Below are positions 53,496 through 63,324 of a stretch of 64,000 bases of DNA, one piece after another. The translations under genes were made by a program, and so were the position numbers. Location of the stretch: contig NZ_VZPF01000012.1 of the NCBI RefSeq assembly GCF_008801695.1, forward strand, positions 1 through 64,000, read 5' to 3'. A model generated the notes under the pieces. That model did no database searches and was not told the origin of the DNA. It saw only the letters and a program-made list of their open reading frames with translations. This DNA is from Pantoea stewartii subsp. stewartii (GTDB taxonomy: Bacteria > Pseudomonadota > Gammaproteobacteria > Enterobacterales > Enterobacteriaceae). The number at the start of each line of letters is the position of its first letter. Position 1 is the first letter of the stretch.

Positions 53496-54605
53496 TTAGT
53501 CGATCAACAGACGTAACATGCGGCGCAACGGCTCAGCCGCACCCCACAGTAGCTGATCGCCCACGGTAAAGGCCGAGAGGTATTCTGGCCCCATATTCAG
53601 TTTGCGCAGACGGCCGACCGGCGTGTTCAGCGTCCCCGTTACCGCCGCAGGCGTCAGTTCACGCATAGTGATTTCACGATCGTTAGGCACGACTTTTACC
53701 CATTCATTATGGGACGCCAGCAGTTGCTCAATCTCGGCCAGCGGCAGATCCTTTTTAAGTTTCAGCATGAAGGCCTGACTGTGACAGCGCAGCGCACCGA
53801 CACGGACGCAAAGTCCATCGACAGGAATGACGCGCGGGGTCGCCAGAATCTTGTTAGTCTCAGCCTGTCCTTTCCACTCTTCGCGGCTTTGGCCATTATC
53901 AAGCTGCTTGTCGATCCACGGAATCAGGCTGCCCGCTAACGGCACGCCGAAATTATCCGTCGGCAACGTGCCAGAGCGCGTGAAATCCGTCACGCTACGT
54001 TCGATATCCAGAATGGCAGAGGCAGGATTTTGCAACGAGGTCGCCACGTGATCGTGCAGCATGCCCATCTGTGTGAGCAGCTCGCGCATGTGACGGGCAC
54101 CGCCCCCGGACGCAGCCTGATACGTAGCCACGGAGACCCATTCAACCAAATCATGTGCGAACAGGCCGCCCAGTGACATCAACATCAGACTCACCGTACA
54201 GTTGCCGCCAACAAAAGTTTTGATGCCGCTGTCGATGCCCTGACGAATAACCTGATGGTTAACCGGATCCAGGATAATAATGGCATCGTCTTTCATGCGC
54301 AGCGTGGACGCCGCATCAATCCAGTAGCCATTCCAGCCACTGGCACGCAATTTCGGATACACCTCAGAGGTATAGTCGCCGCCCTGGCAAGTAATGATGA
54401 TATCCAGCGCCTTCAACGCGTCAATATCAAAGGCGTCCTGCAATGTTCCCTGCTGTTTGCCCGCAATCGTCGGGGCCGCTTCACCATGTTGTGAAGTGGA
54501 GAAAAAGACCGGATTGATTACATCAAAATCACGTTCTTCACTCATGCGGGACATCAGCACTGAACCCACCATACCGCGCCAACCCACTAAACCTACATTC
54601 TTCAT
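53496..54605 (-). CDS. asd: Aspartate-semialdehyde dehydrogenase
   Basis: A 369-residue NADP-dependent enzyme that reduces aspartyl phosphate to aspartate semialdehyde, the branch point to lysine, diaminopimelate, methionine and threonine. The NADP motif [18 protein letters not shown] is at the N-terminus and the catalytic cysteine in [15 protein letters not shown] near residue 136. Active-site His lies in [16 protein letters not shown]. Length matches E. coli Asd (367). It is required for the cell wall and fully open. Confidence 0.97.
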   Translation of the reverse strand: MKNVGLVGWRGMVGSVLMSRMSEERDFDVINPVFFSTSQHGEAAPTIAGKQQGTLQDAFDIDALKALDIIITCQGGDYTSEVYPKLRASGWNGYWIDAASTLRMKDDAIIILDPVNHQVIRQGIDSGIKTFVGGNCTVSLMLMSLGGLFAHDLVEWVSVATYQAASGGGARHMRELLTQMGMLHDHVATSLQNPASAILDIERSVTDFTRSGTLPTDNFGVPLAGSLIPWIDKQLDNGQSREEWKGQAETNKILATPRVIPVDGLCVRVGALRCHSQAFMLKLKKDLPLAEIEQLLASHNEWVKVVPNDREITMRELTPAAVTGTLNTPVGRLRKLNMGPEYLSAFTVGDQLLWGAAEPLRRMLRLLID

Positions 54606-54824
54606 GTCATATCCGTTTCAGGGTGATAAACACCTGACTTTCTCATCGAAGGGAAAAGTGTCGTGGTATTTTCACGCCACTCTGCGTAATAATCAACGTT
54701 GCCTGTGATGATTAACTCTACAAAATGCAGATTTTCTGGCAAGTGAATTAATGTAATCGGGCCAACTTTTTCAGCAGCCCTGCTAATAACCCGGCTTTAT
54801 CTATAACGAGAAGATGTTAAACGA

Positions 54825-55418
54825 ATGACTGAAATGATCTCAGCAACAATATTATTGTTGTTAATAATGGATCCGTTGGGCAATTTGCCGATTTTTATGT
54901 CGGTTTTAAAGCATCTGGAACCCAAACGTCGGCGCGTCGTGCTTATTCGCGAAATGCTGATTGCCCTTATCATCATGTTGTTGTTTTTATTCACGGGCGA
55001 ACGCATTCTGGCCTTCCTTAATCTGCGTACCGAAACCGTCTCCATTTCCGGTGGCGTTATCCTGTTTTTAATCGCTATTAAGATGATTTTCCCCTCGCCG
55101 GAAAGCAGCAGTACCGGGTTACCGGCGGGCGAAGAACCCTTTCTGGTGCCGCTGGCCATCCCACTGGTGGCGGGGCCTTCACTGCTGGCCACACTGATGC
55201 TGTTATCCCATCAGTATCCGAACCAGATGTCGCATCTGGTTGGAGCCTTACTCATCGCCTGGGGCGTAACGGTGATGATCCTGCTGTTATCGGGCCTGTT
55301 TCTGCGTCTGCTGGGGGACAAAGGCGTTAACGCACTGGAGCGCCTGATGGGATTGATCCTGATTATGCTGGCGACGCAGATGTTTTTAGACGGGATTCGT
55401 GTGTATCTGAAGCTATAG
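54825..55418 (+). CDS. yhgN: MarC-family inner-membrane protein YhgN
   Basis: A 197-residue, six-span inner-membrane protein, the same length as E. coli YhgN. It contains MDPLGNLPIFMSVLKHLEPK and EEPFLVPLAIPLVAGPSLLA, the paired motifs of the MarC/UPF0056 family. The function is unknown; the former link to multiple antibiotic resistance is not supported for MarC. It is divergent from asd and convergent with gntU. Confidence 0.93.
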   Translation: MTEMISATILLLLIMDPLGNLPIFMSVLKHLEPKRRRVVLIREMLIALIIMLLFLFTGERILAFLNLRTETVSISGGVILFLIAIKMIFPSPESSSTGLPAGEEPFLVPLAIPLVAGPSLLATLMLLSHQYPNQMSHLVGALLIAWGVTVMILLLSGLFLRLLGDKGVNALERLMGLILIMLATQMFLDGIRVYLKL

Positions 55419-55427
55419 CTGTCGGCG

Positions 55428-55455
55428 TTAACCCGGGCAGCGTTGCCCGGGTTAA
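55428..55455. terminator. Bidirectional hairpin between yhgN and gntU
   Basis: TTAACCCGGGC at 55428-55438 pairs perfectly with GCCCGGGTTAA at 55445-55455. It lies between two convergent genes, 10 bases after the yhgN stop codon and 5 before the gntU stop codon. Confidence 0.7.
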
Positions 55456-55460
55456 ATCGC

Positions 55461-56980
55461 TCAGGTGAGCAGGGTAAAGGCGATCATCCCGACCACCGCG
55501 CCCACGGTGCCTAAAATGGTTTCCATCAGCGTCCATGTCTTGAGCGTTTCACCTTCGGTCGCGCCGGTGAAGCGGCCAAACAACCAGAAGCCCGCATCAT
55601 TAACATGGCTGATAATAATGGAACCGCCGCCGATGCAAATGGACAAGGCTGCCAGTTGTGCGCCGGAGTAATGCAACGGTTCTATCACCGGCATGATCAA
55701 GCCCACCGTCGTCAGGCAGGCCACCGTCGCCGACCCCTGAATCACCCGGACCGCACCGGACAGAATAAAACAGGCCAGAGCAACCGGCAGCCCGGCACCG
55801 GTTAAGGCATTGCCCAGTACCGGCCCTACGCCAGAATCGACCAGCACCTGTTTAAAGACGCCGCCCGCCCCTATTACCAGCAAAATAATCCCTGCAGGCT
55901 GCAGCGCACTGCCACAAATCTGCATCACTTTTTCTTTATCCATGCCCTGACGGTACGCCAGGCCATAGATAGCGACCAGACAGGCCAGCAGAATCGCGAT
56001 GAAGGGATGCCCGATGAATTCCAGCCACTCGTAAAGTGTAGAGCCCTCAGCGGTGAAGCGTGCACCAATGGTTTTCAGCCCCACCAGCACAAGTGGAAAC
56101 AGGATAAGCGCCAGGCTAAAGCCAAAAGAGGGCAGCTTGCCGGCATCAACGTCGGGCTGATGATCTTCCGGTGGTGCGCTGAACGTTACGCGCTTCGCGA
56201 TAAAATTGCCAAACAACGGCCCGGCAATCAGCATGCCCGGCAGAGCGGCACACAGCCCAAGCAAAATCATCCAGCCGAAATCCGCATGCATTTGCGAAGC
56301 TAACAGCATGGGCGCAGGGCCCGGCAGCAAAAAGGCCGCCGCCGCCACACCGGCAAATAAGGGAATAACCAGCCTGACCAAGTTATCCCCTGTCCGCCTG
56401 GCGACAGCGAATGCGAGGCTTTGTTGAATAAATGGATTTTATGCTGTGGTACTATGAAAACGGTTGTTTCAGATAACATAAAATCAATGCATTACATGCT
56501 TGCGTATGACGGTGTTCTGTCTGGCATCAGCGTTTTCTACCAAAACAGTGCAGACAAAACAGAATGATTACCTATTATTCAACAAAGCCCGAATGCGATG
56601 CTAATCAGCAGCACTACGGCCACCTCAAAGAACAGCGGCAACGCGCAGATTAAGCCGGCAATGCCCATGGCAAAATGCGCCCGGCTCTCGCCAAAGGTTT
56701 TCAGCATGCGAATCGCAATCTGATCCACCGCCCCGGTTTCGTGCAGGATCTTGCCAAACATGGCACCCAGCGCCACGACGATGGCTAAGAAACCGAGCGT
56801 GCCGCCCATGCCTTTCTGCATCGTTTCCGCGATTTTATCCAGCGGCATGCCCGACAACAGACCCGCGCCCACAGAAACCAACATCAGGGCAAGAAAAGCA
56901 TGCATCCGGGCTTTCATCACCAGAAAAAGCAGCAGCAGGACAGAGCCTGCTGCAGTCAAAATAAGTGTTGCGGTATTCAT
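55461..56980 (-). pseudogene. gntU: gntU low-affinity gluconate transporter, disrupted by a MITE
   Basis: GntU is an inner-membrane GntP-family permease importing gluconate. The 5' part starts MNTATLILTAAGSVLLLLFL and includes LHETGAVDQIAIRMLKTFGE and LICALPLFFEVAVVLLISIA. A 173-bp element at 56417-56589 then breaks the frame, which ends three codons later. The 3' part resumes at VRLVIPLFAGVAAAAFLLPG and continues to MIAFTLLT. Removing the element and one 9-bp target copy restores 446 codons, the size of E. coli GntU. The gene lies 3 bases after gntK. The high-affinity gntT, near nfuA in E. coli, is also absent here. Confidence 0.94.
56417..56589. mobile_element. 173-bp MITE with IS903/IS5-type ends (copy 2)
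   Basis: By eye identical base for base to the copy in hofQ (10760-10932), in the same orientation on the + strand. It is flanked by a perfect 9-bp duplication, CGAATGCGA at 56408-56416 and 56590-56598. Both insertions lie in genes and no transposase is nearby. Confidence 0.95.
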
Positions 56981-56983
56981 GGT

Positions 56984-57520
56984 CTAGCCTTGATTGATTG
57001 CATCCTTAATGGTTGCAACCGTTGCCGCTACAACCTCGTCCAGGGAGTGCGTGATATCGACAGCCAGCACATCCGTTTCATCCGCACCCGGCTCTTCCAG
57101 CGTCGCAAATTGTGTTACCAGCATTTGCGGCTTAAAGAAGTGCCCTTTGCGCGCTTTCAGACGCGATTCGATGGTGTCGAAATCCCCTTTCAGGTAGACA
57201 AAACGCAGGTTGTCGTTGCCCTGTCGAAGCATATCGCGGTAATGCTTTTTCAACGCTGAGCAGACGATGATCGAGATCGCCTGCGTACGTTGCATGGCGA
57301 ACGCCGCGTCGTTCAATGCCTGTAACCATGGCAAACGGTCGTTATCGTCCAGCGGATGGCCTTCTGCCATCTTTAAGATATTGGCGCGGGGATGAAGAAA
57401 ATCGCCATCGAGAAAAGCGGTGTTCAACTGGTGGGAGACCCGGTTTGCCACAACGGATTTGCCGCTGCCTGAAACACCCATCAAAATAAAAACGTGATGT
57501 GGCGTGGATTGCGTCGTCAT
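56984..57520 (-). CDS. gntK: Thermoresistant gluconokinase
   Basis: A 178-residue P-loop kinase that phosphorylates gluconate to 6-phosphogluconate. The Walker A motif is LMGVSGSGKSVVANRV (about residues 13-28). Length and sequence match E. coli GntK (175 residues). It is the first gene of gntKU; with gntU disrupted and gntT absent, gluconate entry would need another permease. Confidence 0.95.
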   Translation of the reverse strand: MTTQSTPHHVFILMGVSGSGKSVVANRVSHQLNTAFLDGDFLHPRANILKMAEGHPLDDNDRLPWLQALNDAAFAMQRTQAISIIVCSALKKHYRDMLRQGNDNLRFVYLKGDFDTIESRLKARKGHFFKPQMLVTQFATLEEPGADETDVLAVDITHSLDEVVAATVATIKDAINQG

Positions 57521-57546
57521 TTTCTACTCCGGCAAGTCAATGTGCC

Positions 57547-57563
57547 ATGTTACCGATAACAAT
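57547..57563 (-). promoter_or_regulatory. GntR operator upstream of gntK
   Basis: ATGTTACCGATAACAAT is a near-palindrome fitting the known LacI-type GntR operator pattern (ATGTTACC...GTAACAT). It starts 27 bases upstream of the gntK start codon, where GntR represses gntKU in E. coli. Confidence 0.7.
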
Positions 57564-57656
57564 GATGCTTATCATTCTCCTGGTGACATTACACTCTGGC
57601 AACCTTTTTACTGACTGAAGCCTTAAAGTGTGAGCTGACTCATAAATTTGCGCGAA

Positions 57657-58652
57657 TCAGATACTGCCGCCTTCCACAATAGCAAATCCCATATCCAGCG
57701 GCTGGCTGGCCCGGTTTTCGCCGGCAATGCGCGCCAGTAACAACGCGGCCGATTCACGACCTATTTGGTCACGCGGCGTCAGAACCGTCGCCAGCGCAGG
57801 CGTCACCACCTGACTGATATCATGACCGTGAAAACCGGCAATAGCCATTTGGGAAGGCACCTGAAGCCCCTGACGCTGGCACTCAAACATCGCGCCCACC
57901 GCCAAATCGTCGTTGGTACAGAACAGGCTGTCCGTCTGAGGATAGCGTCGCTGCGCTTCGCGGAGCAATTCGCCACCGGCACTGAAAGAGGAGGCTTCTT
58001 CCATCATGACACTGCGCGGCGTTAATCCGGCTTCGCGCATGGCACTTTCATAACCCCGCTGCTTTTGCAGCGTGCGTTCATCCAGGCGCGCCCCCAGATA
58101 AACGGTATGACGGTGCCCTTTTTTCAGAATCGCCAGCGTCATTTGCCGGGCGGCTTCGACGTTGTCAAAGCCTACCGCCATATCCAGACAGGGCGTAACG
58201 CTGTCCATCATTTCAATCACCGGAATACCGGCCACCTCCAGCATGCGTAACGTCCCTGCTGTATGTGTGCGTTCGGTCAGAATCACGCCATCGATGTTCC
58301 AGCCAAGCAGCGACCGCAGCTGGCGCTCCTCTTTTTCCGGGTTATAACCAAAGTGTGCCACCAGCGTCTGGTAACCGGCTTCATCCGTCACCGCTTCGAT
58401 TCCCCGCAGAACATCGGCGAACACCTGATTGGTCAGCGAGGGCAGCAACACGCCGATGGCGCGGCTGGTCGCGTTGGACAGCATATCGGGGGCGCGATTG
58501 GGGATGTAACCCAACTCATCCAGCGCAACGGCGATCTTCTCCCCCAGCGCAACCGACACCTGCTCAGGATTGCGCAGATAACGACTGACAGTCATTTTGG
58601 TGATACCGATACGATCGGCAACGTCCTGTAAAACCGGTCTTTTCTTCTTCAT
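57657..58652 (-). CDS. gntR: Gluconate operon repressor GntR
   Basis: A 331-residue LacI-family repressor, the same length as E. coli GntR, which releases its operators on binding gluconate. The helix-turn-helix and hinge are in VLQDVADRIGITKMTVSRYL and VALDELGYIPNRAPDMLSNA. The periplasmic-binding-protein-like sensor domain follows (AIGVLLPSLTNQVFADVLRG). I start it at MKKKRPVLQDVADR; an earlier in-frame start adds sixteen unsupported residues. Confidence 0.96.
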   Translation of the reverse strand: MKKKRPVLQDVADRIGITKMTVSRYLRNPEQVSVALGEKIAVALDELGYIPNRAPDMLSNATSRAIGVLLPSLTNQVFADVLRGIEAVTDEAGYQTLVAHFGYNPEKEERQLRSLLGWNIDGVILTERTHTAGTLRMLEVAGIPVIEMMDSVTPCLDMAVGFDNVEAARQMTLAILKKGHRHTVYLGARLDERTLQKQRGYESAMREAGLTPRSVMMEEASSFSAGGELLREAQRRYPQTDSLFCTNDDLAVGAMFECQRQGLQVPSQMAIAGFHGHDISQVVTPALATVLTPRDQIGRESAALLLARIAGENRASQPLDMGFAIVEGGSI

Positions 58653-58760
58653 CGTAAGCGCCTGGATCTCGCTGAAAGCACATGACGACGAGTCTACCAC
58701 TTTTTTACAGGCAGATTGCTAATGGGGCGATGGGGCGAGACAGGCTCGCCCCCTTCAGGC

Positions 58761-59462
58761 TCAGACCGGCGGCAGGTCAAACAACAACACTTCGGCCGCG
58801 CTGTCGGCTTCAAGCGTCAGGCCAGTTTCGTCCCAAACGGCAAAGGCATCACTGTTTGACGCGGATTGCCCGTTCACCTTCACGTCGCCTTTGACAACCT
58901 GAATCCAGATACGGCGTCCCGCCTCAATGGTCACACTGTCGCTTTCGCCTGCCGCAAATACCCAGCGCGATAGCGTCATGTCCTGCCAGACTTTGAGCGA
59001 ACCGTCACGGGCATCCGGGGTGAGGATAAACTGGCGACCCTGCACATCCGGAAAGCGACGCTGATCGTAACGCGGCTCAATCCCCGTGCGCTCTGGAATG
59101 ATCCAGATTTGGTAAAGATGCAGCGGTTCTGTTTTGCTGGCGTTGTATTCTGAATGACGTACGCCGGTACCTGCACTCATGATCTGGAACTCACCCGCGG
59201 GAATCTGTTCCTTGTTGCCCATGCTGTCCTGATGTTCCACGGTACCCGACAGGACATAGGTCAAAATTTCCATGTCTTTATGCGGATGCGTACCAAATCC
59301 CTGGCCGGGATCGATCACATCTTCATTAATCACCCGCAGGGCTGAGAAGCCCATAAAATTTGCATCGTAATAGTTGGCAAACGAGAAGGTGTGCCAGCTG
59401 TCCAGCCAGCCATGATTAGCGTGGCCACGTTCTTCAGCTTTACGTAAATAGATCATGTTCAA
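58761..59462 (-). CDS. yhhW: Pirin-family quercetin 2,3-dioxygenase-like protein YhhW
   Basis: A 233-residue bicupin protein close to E. coli YhhW (231). The metal site is HPHKDMEILTYVLSGTVEHQ (three His and a Glu), and the N-terminus reads MIYLRKAEERGHANHGWLDS. E. coli YhhW degrades quercetin in vitro; its natural role is unknown. The start could be at residue 1 or 3. Its upstream neighbour in E. coli, yhhX, is missing, so it directly adjoins ryhB. Confidence 0.92.
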   Translation of the reverse strand: MNMIYLRKAEERGHANHGWLDSWHTFSFANYYDANFMGFSALRVINEDVIDPGQGFGTHPHKDMEILTYVLSGTVEHQDSMGNKEQIPAGEFQIMSAGTGVRHSEYNASKTEPLHLYQIWIIPERTGIEPRYDQRRFPDVQGRQFILTPDARDGSLKVWQDMTLSRWVFAAGESDSVTIEAGRRIWIQVVKGDVKVNGQSASNSDAFAVWDETGLTLEADSAAEVLLFDLPPV

Positions 59463-59600
59463 ATCTCCTCACTGTTTTTTATAGTTTGGTATCAGGTGAG
59501 AAAGATTGATAGCTGAAAAACTTCACCTCTCTGTTCAAAAATTATGAACCTCTGGCAAGGGGTTGTTGAACGGAACTGAAGGAAAGCAGGACGGGCACGC

Positions 59601-59692
59601 AAAAAAAAAGCCAGCACCCGGCTGGCTAAATAATACTGGAAGCAATGTGAGCAATGTCGTGCTTTCTGACGTCTCGACAACATCCAGAAGGC
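59601..59692 (-). ncRNA. ryhB: Iron-responsive small RNA RyhB
   Basis: On the minus strand the conserved core GAAAGCACGACATTGCTCAC is followed by ATTGCTTCCAGTATTA, then the terminator hairpin GCCAGC-CGGGT-GCTGGC and nine T bases. This is nearly identical to the E. coli RyhB core and terminator. The 5' end (about 59692) is inferred from a TATTAT -10 element within the Fur box. RyhB pairs through Hfq with mRNAs of iron-using proteins to repress them when iron is scarce. The location just before yhhY agrees with E. coli. Confidence 0.93.
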
Positions 59693-59694
59693 AT

Positions 59695-59713
59695 GACAAT
59701 AATAATCATTATC
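59695..59713 (-). promoter_or_regulatory. Fur box overlapping the ryhB promoter
   Basis: GACAATAATAATCATTATC agrees with the 19-base Fur consensus GATAATGATAATCATTATC at 17 positions. It overlaps the expected -10 region of ryhB, so Fur-Fe would repress the sRNA when iron is sufficient. Confidence 0.88.
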
Positions 59714-59815
59714 ATTCTCGTCTGTAAAGCGCTTTTGTGTATTATTTCTGTTGACGCCTGACGTAAATCCCCTGATGTTTAAAGGGTTTACCACGTGCTC
59801 ATAAGGATAACCGCC

Positions 59816-60310
59816 ATGCCTTCAGTGATGATTCGCCATGCTGTCCCGGCTGATGCCCCCGCGTTAACTCGTCTTTACAGCCAGCCTGAAACCCAGGCCG
59901 CAACCCTGCACCTGCCCTATCCCTCGCCCTCACTATGGGAGCAAAAACTGGCCAGTCCACGCGCCGGTGTGCATATGTTGGTAGCCTGTATTGATGAGCA
60001 GGTGGTCGGGCAACTCACGCTTGAAGGCGTTACGACAGCACGGCGGCGACACTGCGCCAGCATAGGGATGGGCGTTGATCCGGCGTTTCATCGACGCGGG
60101 GTGGGCAAAGCTTTGATGGCGGCAATGGTCGATCTTTGCGACAACTGGCTTCAGGTGACGCGCATTGAACTGACGGTCTTTGCTGACAATCACAAAGCAA
60201 TCGCGCTGTACCAGCCGTTCGGTTTCCGAATTGAAGGCACCGCGCAGGGCTATGCGATACGCGAGGGGAACATGACAGATGCGCATTTTATGGCGCGTAT
60301 CAAAGCATAA
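59816..60310 (+). CDS. yhhY: GNAT-family N-acetyltransferase YhhY
   Basis: A 164-residue GNAT protein beginning MPSVMIRHAVPADAPALTRL behind ATAAGGATAACC. The acetyl-CoA binding region is GVDPAFHRRGVGKALMAAMV (R/Q-x-x-G-x-A-like) and the C-terminal strand ELTVFADNHKAIALYQPFGF. It resembles E. coli YhhY (162), an amino-acid N-acetyltransferase of uncertain physiological role. It is divergent from ryhB. Confidence 0.9.
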   Translation: MPSVMIRHAVPADAPALTRLYSQPETQAATLHLPYPSPSLWEQKLASPRAGVHMLVACIDEQVVGQLTLEGVTTARRRHCASIGMGVDPAFHRRGVGKALMAAMVDLCDNWLQVTRIELTVFADNHKAIALYQPFGFRIEGTAQGYAIREGNMTDAHFMARIKA

Positions 60311-60343
60311 CGAAACGGGCAGCCAGAAGGCTGCCCACCGATA

Positions 60344-62095
60344 TCAATAACCGGCACTCAGATCGCCCACCGTGCAGGGATCAGACGCACCGTACAGCGT
60401 ACCGTCAGGACCAATCATAATACTTTGTGTACTGCCCATGGCCGGTTGCACTTTAACGTGTTGTCCTTTCGCTTCGAGCAAGCGCAACGTATCCGGGCTG
60501 AAGCCCTTCTCAACCCGTAACTGATCGGGCAGCCACTGGTGATGGAAACGCGGCGCATTGGTCGCCTCTGCCACGTTCATGCCGTAATCAATGCTGTTCA
60601 CGACCATTTGTAATACCGTGGTGATAATGCGACTGCCGCCCGGGCTACCGGTAACCAGCCAGGTTTTTCCGTCCTTCGCAACGATAGTCGGTGACATTGA
60701 GGATAACGGACGTTTTCAAGCCTGCACCGCGTTGGCTTCCCCGCCCACCAGCCCATATACATTCGGCGTGCCCGGTTTGGCCGAGAAATCATCCATCTGG
60801 TTGTTCATCAGAATGCCGCTGCTACCCGCTACGATGCCACTGCCGAAGTTAGTGTTTAACGTATAGGTGACCGCAACCGCATTGCCGCTTTTGTCCACCA
60901 CAGAGAAGTGAGTGGTTTGATTACTTTCGTAAGGGGCCAGTTTACCGGGCTTAATATCACTGGATGGCCGTGCCTTCGCCAGATCGATTTGCTGCGCCAG
61001 CGATTTGGCATAGGCTTTGCTGGTCAGCGCCTGCCACGGGACTTTGACGAAGTCTGGATCGCCCAGATACTCGGAACGATCGGCATAGGCATACTTCTCT
61101 GCTTCAGCCATGACCTGCATGGCGTCGGCGCTGCCAAAACCCATTTTTCCCAGATCGAAATTTTCCAGGATATTCAGGATCTGCACGATATGAATACCGC
61201 CCGATGAGGGTGGTGGCATCGAGAAGACCTCATAGCCCCGGTAAGTGCCGCTGATCGGCTTACGCTCTACCGCATGATAGGCCGCGAGATCGGCTTTCGT
61301 TATCAGGCCGCCATGCTGCGCCATCTCGGCCGCAATCTGGTCGGCAATCTTGCCTTTATAAAACGCATCCGGGCCTTGTTGTGCGATCAACTGCAGGCTG
61401 TGAGCCAGATTCTTTTGTACCAGACGTTCGCCTTTCAGCCAGGGCGTGCCATCCGGTTTGAAGAAAATAGCTTTACTGTTGGGATGGGCGAGCAGGACTT
61501 CCTTGCCATAGGTGTTAAGATCGTCCGCCAGCGCATCATTCACGATAAACCCGTCGCGCGCCAGTTTGATGGCAGGTGCCAGCAGTTTATTCAGCGGCAG
61601 CGTACCGTATTTGTTCACCGCCAGCGCAAAGCCAGCCACGGTGCCAGGCGTGCCTGAAGCCAGCGGTGACGTTAGAGAAAGCTTACTGTCGGCGTTGCCT
61701 TGCTTGTCCAAGAACATATCGCGCGTGGCCGCCGCCGGGGCCATTTCACGAAAATCGATCGCCGTGGTCTGTCCTGATGCCGTTCGCAACAGCATAAATC
61801 CACCGCCGCCCAGGTTGCCCGCCTGCGGATGCGTCACTGCCAGCGCGAAGCCAACCGCCACAGCGGCATCGACCGCGTTACCGCCCTGACGCAGGATATC
61901 CACGCCCACATTTGTGGCCAGCGCATCGACTGACGCCACCATGCCGTTATGGGCTTTGACCGGATGAAACGTATCGCTGTCTACGCCATAGGAGACGGGC
62001 GGCGCCTGAACCGGGGCGGCATTTGCCCCCGTAACAACAGTAAAACTCATTAGTAGTGACCAGCTCAGCTGGCGTAACCTGGCTTGCATCATCAT
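60344..62095 (-). pseudogene. ggt: ggt gamma-glutamyltranspeptidase, opal stop at codon 460
   Basis: Ggt is a periplasmic enzyme that splits glutathione and cleaves itself into two subunits. The frame has a signal peptide (MSFTVVTGANAA), the large subunit, the self-cleavage threonine in NQTTHFSVVDKSG (residue 395), and then TGA at 60718-60716 in EANAVQA*KRPLSSMSPTIV. Family members commonly read PGKRPLSSMSPT, so a Gly GGA-to-TGA change is likely. The same frame continues to GDLSAGY. The full frame is 584 codons (E. coli 580 residues). The stop removes the conserved substrate-binding KRPLSSM loop and the rest of the small subunit. Confidence 0.93.
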
Positions 62096-62296
62096 TCCGT
62101 TCCCACCTTCACGGTTATTTACATTTCTTTATCCTTTATGTAACTGACTACAAACAAAGCCGAATATCAAGGATTAACGCAAATTCAGTGCACTCCTGGA
62201 GCAGTAATCTGAACCAGCGCATAAACTTACGCTAACGACCACATGACCTGCTTCAGGCATGCACACACAGCACCGGTCGTTTACTGGAGGATTAAA

Positions 62297-62584
62297 ATGA
62301 AAAAGTGGCTTATGGTTTTCGCCGCCCTGCTGCCGTTAACCGGCATGGCGAACATGCTGAACAGCACGAATGATCTCAACAAGCCTGGCTATAATCCCAG
62401 CCAGCAACGCATGCAGACCCAGATGCTTAACCAGTCGCAGCAACAGCAGACGAAGTTACAGCAGGACCAGCAGCGTCAGAATCAGGACGTACAGCGGAAG
62501 TTGCAGGAGCAGCGGGATAGTGCCCAGCAGCGCGTGATCAAATCGCAGCCGGGCCAGCAGCAGAACCAACAGAATATGAACTAG
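62297..62584 (+). CDS. yhhA: Small exported glutamine-rich protein YhhA (DUF2756)
   Basis: A 95-residue protein with a signal peptide ([18 protein letters not shown]) followed by a glutamine-rich region, [20 protein letters not shown] and many QQ runs, predicted helical. It resembles E. coli YhhA in signal, composition and position between ggt and ugpQ, but is shorter (E. coli about 146 residues). The start follows GGAGGATTAAA. The function is unknown. Its stop codon overlaps the convergent ugpQ stop by 4 bases. Confidence 0.8.
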   Translation: MKKWLMVFAALLPLTGMANMLNSTNDLNKPGYNPSQQRMQTQMLNQSQQQQTKLQQDQQRQNQDVQRKLQEQRDSAQQRVIKSQPGQQQNQQNMN

Positions 62585-63324
62585 TGAAAATCGGGGCCAA
62601 TGCTGTCGATGCTGTCGGTACAGATGGCATCGACGCTCCATTTCAGTAATGTCCTTGCCCGTTCCGGGCTGTTCACGGTATACACCAAAATACGCAGATC
62701 GGCCTCTTTCAGCTCAGCGACTCTGGCCTCAGTGAGGACCTTGTGATTCAGGTGAATTGAAGTGCAGTCCAGCGCCCGCGTCTTCTCCTGCCATGCGTTA
62801 TCCCAGTGATGAGACAACAGGCCGCGCGGCAGTTGTGGTTCGGCCTGCATGGCCGCTTCCAGTGCCACAAAGGAGAACGAGGAGAGCAGAGGAAGAGGTT
62901 GCCCCTGCCACAGCGTGGCAGCGGCCTGCGCAATGGCGCGTCCGGTTTCGGCGTCGGTCCCTGTGGTCGGTTTAATTTCGATATTGGCCATCAAGCCATG
63001 CTGACGGCAGCGTGCCGCGACCTCATCCAGTCGGGCCAGCTTTTCGCCCTGAAAGGCCGCGCTGAACCAACTGCCCGCATCAAGCTGCGACAGCTTGTCC
63101 CACGGGAGCTCGCCCGCAATGCCCCAGCCGTCGCTGGTGCGATCTAACGTGTCGTCATGCAGCAGAAAAATGTGCGCATCTGCCGAGAGTTTGGCATCAA
63201 ACTCAATCATCAGATGTCCGTATTTTGCGCCAACATCAATCGCAGCAAGGGTATTTTCAGGTGCCAGCTTGCCACCACCACGATGGGCGACAATGCGCGG
63301 ATAGGGCCATTGCTTTTCACTCAT
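62581..63324 (-). CDS. ugpQ: Cytoplasmic glycerophosphodiester phosphodiesterase
   Basis: A 247-residue TIM-barrel enzyme that hydrolyses glycerophosphodiesters to glycerol 3-phosphate and an alcohol. The metal and catalytic site is in [20 protein letters not shown] and [20 protein letters not shown] (His and Glu). Length equals E. coli UgpQ. Its ATG overlaps the ugpC stop codon (ATGA), so it is the last gene of the ugp operon. Its product can feed glpD, also intact in this window. Confidence 0.95.
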   Translation of the reverse strand: MSEKQWPYPRIVAHRGGGKLAPENTLAAIDVGAKYGHLMIEFDAKLSADAHIFLLHDDTLDRTSDGWGIAGELPWDKLSQLDAGSWFSAAFQGEKLARLDEVAARCRQHGLMANIEIKPTTGTDAETGRAIAQAAATLWQGQPLPLLSSFSFVALEAAMQAEPQLPRGLLSHHWDNAWQEKTRALDCTSIHLNHKVLTEARVAELKEADLRILVYTVNSPERARTLLKWSVDAICTDSIDSIGPDFH

